Part shown: piece by piece, positions 1 through 8,267 of the stretch
Layout of the letters: each line of letters starts with the position of its first letter
How positions within the stretch are numbered: position 1 is the stretch's first letter
Assembly: GCA_001600415.1 (NCBI GenBank)
Contig: BCJX01000003.1
Coordinates: 2,071,356 to 2,135,355, forward strand
Direction of reading: 5' to 3'
Length of the DNA: 64,000 nt
From: Pascua guehoae
Taxonomy: Eukaryota > Basidiomycota > Tremellomycetes > Trichosporonales > Trichosporonaceae
Made by a program: the position numbers and the translations under genes
Notes under the pieces: model-generated
Seen by the model: only the letters and a program-made list of their open reading frames with translations
Told to the model about the DNA's origin: nothing
The model's database searches: none

Positions 1-21
1 AATCACAACTAACTTCTCCAG

Positions 22-325
22 TGCTTTCGGGTCCCGTTGTCTGCATGGTCTGGCAGGGCAAGGGTGCCGTTGTCACTGGCCGCAAGATGCTCGGAGAGAC
101 CAACCCCGCGGCGTCGCTCCCCGGAACGATTAGGGGCGATTTTGCGATTGACGTCGGGGCGAATGTCTGCCACGTACATATCAATCATATAATACTTTGC
201 TTGAACGCTGACACAAACAGGGCTCCGACTCGGTCGAGTCGGCCGAGAAGGAGATTGCTCTCTGGTTCGGCCAGGACGGCGTCAAGAACTACGAGCTCTC
301 GTCGGCCCAGTGGGTCTACGAGTAA
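22..325 (+). CDS. Nucleoside diphosphate kinase, 3' exons only (partial)
   Basis: NDP kinases transfer the gamma phosphate between nucleotides through a phosphohistidine. The window opens in an intron (CTAAC branch, acceptor at 20-21). The exons are 22-173 and 221-325, separated by a 47-base intron. The translated part contains [30 protein letters not shown] and, across the splice, [21 protein letters not shown], ending in SSAQWVYE. These are family signature blocks, and the catalytic histidine (NVCHGSD) is intact. One residue is odd: the family has GRN just before VCH, with the arginine contacting the phosphates, but here the codons read GAN (gcg at 160-162). The N-terminal exons lie outside the window. 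It is either a working gene with an unusual substitution or an early pseudogene. Two further C-terminal copies lie downstream. Confidence 0.8.
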
Positions 326-989
326 ATTGTCCGCTCGTTACACATGCCGATGCGTACTGGATTCAAAGGATTCCAGTCCCCTCCAACTTCTCAGCTGTAG
401 ACGATGCAGACTGTGAGGCTGGTCATTTGTTTTCCTTGTGGTAGTGCGGGCACGATCAGTGCCACATTCGCTGTGGTGCGATAACTGACAAGTTGCACAA
501 ATACTTGCTTTTCATTTCACCGCTTGTATGGGGGAGCGGGAGGCTGGTTCGCGACAGCATGTCCACCGCTCACGTGCACGGTGCCAGTTGGCCGGTTGGC
601 CGGTTGGACTGAGAACGGATGAGTTCCTGTTGAGATTAGTCGGACATGAGGGATCTGCGATTTGCGACTTGTCTCGCAGGGTCAGTCACCCCCTGAACTG
701 GACTGTTTGTCAATAGATGCTCGGCGGTTGCAGCTTTTACAGTACAGAACTGCACCCAGGACAATCCTTGAGGTTACAGTAGGAAAGTCAAATGTGCCAA
801 ACGTTAACCCAACGACTCTTGCTGGACGGTTTGTCCAGATAATGATAGTTGAAGATAGGTCTTGTCTTGCTGTTGCGCAAAGTAATGTGATAACAGATAA
901 TGGCAGGCTCGGGCCTGTGATGTGGAAAATTCTGCTGCACTGTGCAGGTCATGACGGAAATCATCAATAATTGAAACCCCTGAGGTGTC
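326..989. other. Intergenic stretch after the NDP kinase end
   Basis: I see no supportable gene here. Short open frames lack codon character and splice partners. The stretch separates the first NDP kinase end from the second, decayed copy. Confidence 0.5.
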
Positions 990-1115
990 GAGGGCAACCT
1001 CATCCACGGCTCTGACGCTCCCGAATCCGCGCAGAAGGAGATTGCTCTCTGGTTCGGCCAGGGGGGTGTTAGGGACTACAGGTTCACGTCCGCCCAGTGG
1101 GTCTACGAGCAGTAA
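990..1115 (+). pseudogene. NDP kinase C-terminal fragment, copy 2
   Basis: The frame from 990 reads EGNLIHGSDAPESAQKE, then IALWFGQGGV, and ends AQWVYEQ before TAA at 1113-1115. It is the same C-terminal block as the gene at 22-325 but diverged, with no intron between the histidine and GSD. Upstream in frame there is a TGA within about 15 bases, and no other NDP kinase exon precedes it. The arginine expected before NLIH is again missing (EGN instead of GRN). It is best read as a decayed duplicate rather than a complete gene. Confidence 0.75.
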
Positions 1116-1617
1116 TTATGTACGACGCATGCCTTCGCAGTCTACCTCGTCGTTTGTAGCAGATGCAGTTGATGAAGTTGTGGGCGGCGACCTCTCTATC
1201 CAATCATCCCCCCACCCCATGCCTGCTGAGGAGGACAAGCCTGGCGTTTCAGTGGGGGCACCGACTTCTCCGCGCTCGTGAGGGGTTGATGCTCGGCTGG
1301 TCGCAGTCAAGCGACCCTGCAGTGGCCCTCCCCAATAACAGGCGTCCTCCCCTTCTGCCAACGGATTTGAATGGCTTGTATAGCTCATCCCTCCCACGCA
1401 GCCCTTCATTCCCTCCGCTGAACGCTAAACTGGCGTCGTGTACGTCACAGGTTAACGTATGGTACCCCAGTCTCCCACTCCCCAATAACTGCGGTGAAAT
1501 GAAAAGCATGCACTTTTGAACGTGGCCCATATTGTCTGTTGCGAAGCATGGTGAAGGACATGTACATATACCTAAGTGGAAGCGTTGGCACGCTCCTAGC
1601 TTAATCACAGACCAATT
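1116..1617. other. Intergenic stretch between NDP kinase remnants
   Basis: Nothing supportable is visible. Open frames on both strands overlap one another and have no family motif or consistent splice sites. Confidence 0.5.
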
Positions 1618-1623
1618 CACGAT

Positions 1624-1728
1624 TTACTCGTCGACCCACTGGGCGGACGAGAGCTCGTAGTTCTTGACGTCGTCCTGGCCGAATCACAGCGCAATCTCCT
1701 TCTGCGCAGACTCAGCCGATCCGAAGAG
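1624..1728 (-). pseudogene. NDP kinase C-terminal fragment, copy 3 (inverted)
   Basis: Read on the minus strand, an intron-like acceptor (AACTCAAACAG) is followed by GSAESAQKEIAL, then a TGA at 1684-1686 where the other copies have the tryptophan of ALWFG. After that comes [17 protein letters not shown] and a TAA at 1624-1626. The nonsense codon and the shortened GSDxxES block mark it as a pseudogene. It lies just beyond the end of the HSF-domain gene on the same strand. Confidence 0.75.
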
Positions 1729-1817
1729 CTGTTTGAGTTAGCCGAGAAAACATGAATGTAGTCCCGATACGAACGTGGCACACGCTGGCGCCAGTGTCGA
1801 TTGACCACTTGAGAGCT

Positions 1818-3665
1818 CTACTTCATCCACGATGGCACCGGCCCGCCAGTGTCTTCGACCTTCTGCCGTTTCGAAGGCCCAGCCTCCTCTTCGTCCTCTT
1901 CCTCTTCGTCCTCTTCGTCCTCGGCCACCTTGCGCCCTCCCTTAGTGAGGATATCCTTGATTGTTTCGGCCGCTTCCCTCTCGCCACGGTTAAAGGATGG
2001 GTGCTTCCACCGAAAGACGCTGATCTGCCCAGTTAGTTAAGCATAAAGCATTCAGTCCCGTACTTTAGTCGACCGCTTATTGTAAAGCTGCTGTCAGCGT
2101 TGACTCATTGCCAAGAGGTACACTCACGGGCTCGAACTCTGAGCGTGTAAATCCGTGGATGAAAGCCCGCCAGTTCTTAACAAAGTCCGGACTGCTAGTC
2201 AGCTGCGTCGTACCAGACTGAGGTCTCACCTGGCTACCTTCAAGAACTCTTCTTTATCGCGCACATACACACTCGCCCCATCTTCATCCCAGCCAAATGC
2301 ATTGTTGCCCTGTGCTGCTGGAGATTCGAGGAAGTCGTACAGCTTCATGGCAAATGTTGGGTTTTTGGTGCGACGCAGTGCGGCTTTCTTGGGCTTTTCG
2401 TTGGGCACGCCGTCCTTTGTCACTTTGGAGAGGTGTTCTTCGCCGCCCCTCTGGAAGAAAGGATGACACCAGCGCCACTCAACGCCCTGATGACAATTAA
2501 CAGTCTGAACGGACTCTCCATAATTGGATTCCACTATGCACAGTTGAGTTCAACTAAGCATAGTTGAAGTTGAACTGCAGATCCACGGCAGACGTACCTG
2601 TCCCACTTTGCGCTTGCGTTTGCCCTCGCGTGACTACGTTTTAGTCCTTGCCTTCACGCCTGCTCAACCCAACCTACCATTTGAAATCCCCACATCCGCA
2701 GTGTCGCGAGCCACTCGTTCCAGGTTGTGTCGAAGTAGTCCTTGCTTGTTGATGTTCAGTGCTGAAGTTGGAAGGTAGGACGATTCACTCACAAGGGTCC
2801 AGTAAGGAACTTGTCCTTGTCGCAAATGTAAAAGGACGTGCCGCTGTCGCTCCAGCCTATGCAGCTCTGTCGTTCGTCCTCAGATGCTTCAAGAAGCCGG
2901 TATAGCTTCAGCTGGAAAGTACCAATCTCAGTTGTGGCAGACTCGCGGTAGAAGTTGGAATAGGTGTAAATATTCCCAATGTCCTCTGCAGTCGAATCTG
3001 GGCCGAAGAGCGCGTGTGTGAACTTTACAATCTGAGGTCAGATAATATTGCGATCATCACGCTCACGTGCCGGCCCTTGGCATAGTCGTCTTTCTATCGT
3101 CAGTGACTTTGGCAGTGGGTTATCCTCACCCTGGAAAATCCTCGATTGGAAAGGTGGCCATTGAACTCGCGAAAAGACCATTTCCTACTGGAGTCTATGT
3201 CGTTGCTGCATCTCCGTCAACAAAGGCAGAACACGCCGATTGTGCTTACAGGACGCTCGTGGAGAACTTAGCCACGTCGTGGATGATAAATCCTGTTTGG
3301 GCACCGACCGTCCAGTCCACCACATCACTCGATGCCGGAACAGAATCCTGGAGAGCAGTGTGTAGTTTTTCAAGGAACGTGACTCCCCTGCCGTTCGTGC
3401 GCTTGATGTGGGCTTTTGTCGGGGAGTAGTCACTAAGACTGAGGTCGCTCAGACACTTGGTGAGCGTTTCGTCGGGAGTGGCGACGTGGTTGATTCGGGC
3501 TTGCACGCGCGCATCCTTCTCCTGGCGTTCCTGGCGACATTTCTTGGCGTTTTCCTGGAAACGGTGCATGCTGAACTTACTGGGCCGTGTGGCGACCCAC
3601 CGAGCAAGCTTGTCATTCTCTGCTCCGTCCATGTCAGCCCACTCTGGGCTCGAGTGGGATGTCAT
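1818..3665 (-). CDS. Protein with three tandem HSF-type DNA-binding domains
   Basis: Eight exons join in frame: 3665-3250, 3187-3130, 3093-3067, 3031-2793, 2744-2678, 2486-2230, 2191-2128 and 2024-1818, giving 444 residues. Exon 6's start is the least certain. Three heat-shock-factor-type winged helices are visible, at about 95-180, 204-295 and 312-400. Each has the first helix (TFLEKL, TFQLKLY, TFAMKLY), the W-x-x-x-G-x-x-x-x-I/V strand (DWTVGAQTGFII, GWSDSGTSFYI, GWDEDGASVYV), the recognition helix, and the wing-proximal H-P-F-x-RG block (THALFGPD, WCHPFFQRG, WKHPSFNRG). The arginine of the HSF FVRQLN helix is replaced by G, A and H in domains 1, 2 and 3. The tail is acidic and then basic (about 400-444). 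No heptad-repeat trimerisation region is evident. Known HSFs carry one such domain; the function here is unknown, and regulatory or non-sequence-specific DNA binding is inference. Confidence 0.75.
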
Positions 3666-4058
3666 GTTCCGGGACAGTGCCGAGGGCGTGTTAAGAGGAG
3701 GGTGGTGTATCGGTCTCCGAAGTAGGGGGAATCAGAAAGCAAGGGGAGATCTTTGGCGGTGAGACAAGGTGGAGCAGGGTAATGCGAGGACGAGTAGGGA
3801 GACGAGCACACCGTACGTGGACAGCGGTCGTAAAGTTTGAGAGCAGCGTCGAGACGCAATGAGGTGCAGGGAGAAGTGTCGACGACAAGAAAGTTTCAAC
3901 ACACGTTGCGCAGACGCCTTGAGCTTCTCGACACACAAGCTAACGCGATGATACGACACGGGGCACGCACGGGGGCCACAAGTGCCTAACGCCGAAGGGC
4001 TGACATGTGTGGTGAGCGTCAAACGATCGTCGCAGACGATGGAGACCAGGTCACTCTC
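3666..4058. other. Divergent upstream region
   Basis: This stretch lies between the start of the HSF-domain gene (minus) and the cysteine-rich gene (plus). It presumably carries both promoters. The overlapping open frames here show no motif or splice support. Confidence 0.5.
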
Positions 4059-4118
4059 CGCCTAGTTGGGACAAACTCCGCCTAGTTGAGATACACTCAG
4101 CCTAGTTGTGGACAAACT
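4059..4118 (+). repeat. Three 20-base direct repeats upstream of a gene
   Basis: The element CGCCTAGTTG plus about 10 further bases (gggacaaact-like) recurs at near 4059, 4079 and 4099 with an exact 20-base period. It ends about 150 bases before the ATG at 4270. The spacing, about two helical turns, would suit repeated factor binding; that is inference. Confidence 0.7.
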
Positions 4119-4269
4119 CTGGCTCATCGTCACATCATCTCCTACACTCGACGTTTACTCCTTTTCCTTCTCCTCGACCTCTTCGCCACCTACCAATCTC
4201 TGTACCACCCTCCCTCATCCTGTTCCCAACGTTTGCCCCTCCCTTCGCCCCCTCACCGCGACAACTGTC

Positions 4270-6660
4270 ATGCAGTCTCCCAACCTCGAAGCGCCCGCTT
4301 CCTCTCACGGCGCTGCCGAAACCTCGTTCCCCGAAGGATCTACGACCTACTTCCCCCAGTTTCGTATCGACCCGTTCACACTCGCCACGAACCGAACGGA
4401 CCTCTCGTGGTTGCGAGACAAATCGGTGAATGAGAAAGCCGAGCTATCAATCAGGCTAGACGACTACCTTAAGCGCAACGACGGTCACGGCCTACTCGAT
4501 TGTCTTCACAAGGCGGCTGGGGCCACCAAACCTCTCTTCACCTCGGTCAACCAGGTCGATGATGTTGTGAGATTGCTGAAGGATGTTCGGGATCACGTGC
4601 GTCCCAGCAACGACCCCCGTCACCTTCCACGCCTTGCACTGTCCCCGTACCATTGGTCTGAACAGGAGGTGAGATTGCTGGAAGAGAACAAGAACATACC
4701 TCCTTTGAGCTGCGTCTGACAGCCAGCACAAGGACCTCACCCTCAAACTTCTGGATCTTTATATCGATTACAACAAGGGCTACCTTTGGCAACGACCAGA
4801 TTTCGTCTTTCATGTCTGGGAAGCCGTCCACGGAGATTGTCCAGTTGACCTCGTCCAACGCCATGGCACCTTTTGGTGTGCCATTCAGCTCTCTCCCGAC
4901 CTCCCGGGTTATTTCCCGTCTTGGGCGAGTGAAACTGCCGCAGCTTTGCAGGACGTGAGTTATACAGACTCATTTCGTGATCCCAGGCGAGCCCACATAC
5001 ATCTTATAACTGCTTGTGCAGCGTTAACCCCAACAGATGGTGAGCAAGCGTATGGAGGACAGGACCGGCCACGCACCTGGGCGGCGTGTCAATGTCTTCA
5101 AGTTCATGAACGACTTCTACAACAAGTACGTCGACTCCTCCTCAGTAACGCTGACCTGGTACAGGGAGGGCCCCCATATCCTACAGATTGAAGAAGTAGG
5201 GGCCATTGAACAGCGCGAGATCAAGGAACTTGCCGTGCGGCTGCTCCCCACAACCCCTTTGTGGATCGTACGCCTCGAGGTCCTCCGGCAATTTGGGGTC
5301 TCTATCTCTGGCAACAGGGAGGGCATGACGATCAGGGATCTGGAGGCGTTCTGCCCAGATATCCCCATTCCCGAGATTGCCAGGACACGTGACGCAATCA
5401 GCACCGCCTCGCTCCTCCAAACTGAAGACCGGATGCTGTCTCTGAGAGAGGCATACACAAAGCGACAAGAGCATCCGCGGGTGACCAATGACTCCCGCTT
5501 CACGTTTGCGCTCAATGAACCTTGGTCGTTGATCAGGAAAGGATGGGCAAAGGATGCTCTCGACTCTGCAGGCCGCGCGGCAGTGGGGGGTGAAATGGGC
5601 TGCTGTGTGAGTCACACCACTCGACAGAGCTAATTGCCAGTATGAAGGTTGCCCCTTCAGTGTTGTGAGGATGAGCGAGACTGGCATCACCGATGGGTTC
5701 TGGGCGAAGGACCACCTGGAAAGCAACCCCAACAATCCCATGGCTTGTCGGCGCCATTTCCTGTTGGGTGTGCAGCTTATCCAGTGAGTTCAGTACCGTT
5801 AACCGGGGCACTGCTGACAATAGCCCTGCTTCTCTCGCTCTTCCCCGACCAGTGGCCGTCGCTCTTCTCAAACCAGGATGCGAAGACATTCTGTTCAAGG
5901 CCATCAGCGGTGGGATCTGCCCTTTCCCGGACTGTCCCAACACCAACGTCTTTGGGGTCGCAACTATGCCCGATCCTACCGGCCAATACCCGGCGGTTTG
6001 TTCGCGATGTAGCTGTTCGTTGAAGAAGCAGATGAGCGGCATCATCCGGGAGAAAGGTAGCTCAACACACCGTGGCGTTGGCTGACCCTTACAGGGCTGG
6101 AGGCGTTGACCAAAGGGACTCTCCTTCCGATCGAGGGCGCCCACCTGAACGCGACGACCACCCTCTGCACGGCGTGCGGGAGGCGGCAATGCCCGAAAAA
6201 TGACGGCATTTCAACTTCGTTCCTGTACGGCGTCTATGGGTACACAACAGCAGACGGCCAACCCTGCTGTCTTTCCTGTTTCAACGGGCTGCCGACTCTT
6301 CATAGTCTCATGAAGAAATACGGATCCCTCATGTGTCCTCAGCTGAACCGCAATCTGCTCGAGGCAACTGCGCGGGCACTATGTCGACTCCCACGAAACG
6401 AGGTACGACAGCGGCTTCTCGAGGCCGCCATCGGCACAGCCTACAAGCTGTACCCAGGTGAGGACTTTCAAATATGATAGCGCTGACTGGCCGCAGTCCC
6501 AGTCAGTGTGAATTGTGCCCACACAGCTATCCGCAACTATATTGTCAATCACCAACGAATCTTGAACGCTGGACAATTCATTAGGAGCTCCGTATGCCCC
6601 GGGGAGGGCGTTCGGGAGCGCAGCGCCATATCCGCCAGAGGACGGGTTTGGAGAGTGTAG
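4270..6660 (+). CDS. Cysteine-rich protein of unknown family, paralog 1
   Basis: Eight exons (4270-4668, 4727-4954, 5037-5125, 5165-5606, 5641-5783, 5824-6056, 6095-6457, 6497-6660) give 686 residues. I do not recognise the family. It aligns along its length with the gene at 8268-10794, with introns at equivalent positions and phases. Shared blocks are DPRHLPRL, DLYIDYN/DLFIDFN, LSPDLPG/LSPQLPG, CPDIPIP, GEMGCC/GDRMGCC and NPMACRRH/NPVACRRH. From about residue 385 it is cysteine-rich: CPFPDC, CSRC, CTACGRRQC and CCLSC. The paralog keeps the same pairs, so a zinc-binding module is likely (inference). No signal peptide or membrane segment is seen. The last exon diverges from its paralog after RNYIVNHQRI and runs through a repetitive stretch into TAG, so the C-terminus may be altered. 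Confidence 0.7.
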
Positions 6661-7223
6661 GGGGTACCGTACCCGCCAGGGAACGCGTTTGGGGCGGCGT
6701 AAGGAGCACCGTACCCGCGGGGAAAGCACTGGAAGAGGCGTATGGAGCACTGGGGAAAGCAGGATAGCCGACACCAGAGAAGTACCGTAGACAGGAGGAG
6801 AGTGTAATAGTACAGTACCAGACTTCTGCCGCCACGAATCAGCCTAGTACGTGCCCGAACCAGCCTGATGCGCGGTGCCTACATCCGGCGATACTATCCT
6901 CATTCGCCAAGAGCATATATATAGGCAGCTTGTCAGTACTGCTAGATGTTCTAGCGAATGAATTGTCTCGTTCCATCTTATCACCAACCCCAATACCGAC
7001 CCGTTCTACGCCTGTAATACCGTCCGCCGCATCCGCGTTCGCCCCCTATTACAGGGAGACCGAGGCTAGGTCAATGGGAAGTGGAAGTCGGCGACGCGTG
7101 AGCTTGAAGATGCGCTGGAAGTACTAGCTGTTGTTCATATTGCACATCGTTCTTCCCGCCCAGATGATGTATGAGCCTAAAAATAATTGGCCCCCTCTAC
7201 TTATCAACAGCCCCTCTGCCCAC
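6661..7223. other. Gap with a degenerate repeat at its start
   Basis: From about 6590 to 6790 the minus strand contains degenerate units that in mixed frames read GYGAPY/PNAFPGGYG-like peptides, overlapping the last exon of the preceding gene. No intact frame holds it together. The rest of the gap shows nothing supportable. Confidence 0.4.
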
Positions 7224-7595
7224 CTATCCCCGCCCCGACGGTCCCGGCGCGAAGAAATCGTTGATCGTCCGCTGTGTCTTGCGGCGCTTGCGCTTGACCT
7301 GGTCCTCGCCGGGTACGAAGAAGTCGGTTATAGCAGGTTGGGCGACCGGACGCTTGTTGCTGGGGTTCTTGGCCGAGCCAGTTCCCTTACGAGTGGATGG
7401 CCCCGGGGCATCCTCATCGCCATGGGCGGTGGACACGGAACCGTTCTTCTTCTCCCTGTGCCACTTGTGGTCCGCCCGTGCCATATCAACGCGGTCCTCT
7501 TCTTGCTCACGAGAGAGCTTGCGAACGGTTTCTTCGAGTTGGAAGAGGCGATAGGGCACGTTTGCCTGTGGGAGGAGGTCGAGAATGTGTGCCAT
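7224..7595 (-). CDS. Small protein with two PCNA-binding PIP boxes
   Basis: A single exon of 123 residues starts at MAHILDLLPQ; the open frame extends upstream, so an earlier start or a 5' exon is possible. Near the C-terminus are two perfect Q-x-x-I-x-x-F-F motifs, QPAITDFF (86-93) and QRTINDFF (108-115), only 22 residues apart. A basic KRKRRK run (101-106) between them could serve as a nuclear signal. PIP boxes dock on the PCNA sliding clamp, so a role at replication or repair sites is likely. The first box has the TD pair seen in PIP degrons but lacks the basic residue four positions after the box. The N-terminal third (LFQLEETVRKLSREQEEDR) looks helical. I know no family with this layout. 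It lies between the two cysteine-rich paralogs, on the opposite strand. Confidence 0.65.
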   Translation of the reverse strand: MAHILDLLPQANVPYRLFQLEETVRKLSREQEEDRVDMARADHKWHREKKNGSVSTAHGDEDAPGPSTRKGTGSAKNPSNKRPVAQPAITDFFVPGEDQVKRKRRKTQRTINDFFAPGPSGRG

Positions 7596-8267
7596 GGCGC
7601 AGAATGGAAGCACGTAAGGCAGAACCCCCTCGATACCAGGCCACAAGAAGAGGGCGGAGTGGTTACAAGAGGAAAAGAAGAGACAGTGCTGTTGGAATAA
7701 CCGCTGTACAAAAGGGAATCGATTAGCCAAGTGTTGCCCCTTCCAACACTCCCACTGAACACGCAGGCTAAGTAGCTTGAGCTGGCCCTCTATTTCCAGC
7801 TACCCCCATAGGGCAGTCTCTTTCGGCAGCAGTCTCCCAACGAACTCGAACACCGGCTCATGAGCCCAGATATTTTGACTCTTAATCTGTTGTAGAAACA
7901 AGGCGAATGAGTTTGCATGAGGAAGAGTACAAAGGCAAAGTTGAACCTGGGTCGAGCGAGGGACCGACTGACCGACCGACCGACCGACCACGCGACACGA
8001 GGGCACGGCAGTCCCAACAAGTGCGACAATGCACGGGAAGTAGGTGCTGACAACGACCGACTGTGTGGAGTGGAGGATCGACAGCACAGCAGTCGAACCA
8101 TTCGAGTCATGCTTCGTCAGCTTTGCGCCCCTCGGTAAACGGCGTTTTGTAGTTGTGGCACGCACCATTGCCCATGAGTGTGCGGAGCATACTGCTCGAG
8201 CGCATGGTGTGTGATGTCCAGTTTCACACCACAATCGTCTCTCAAACGCATCATCTTCCACTCGACA
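7596..8267. other. Upstream region of cysteine-rich paralog 2
   Basis: No gene is supported. A short tetranucleotide run of GACC units occupies about 7962-7989. Confidence 0.5.
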
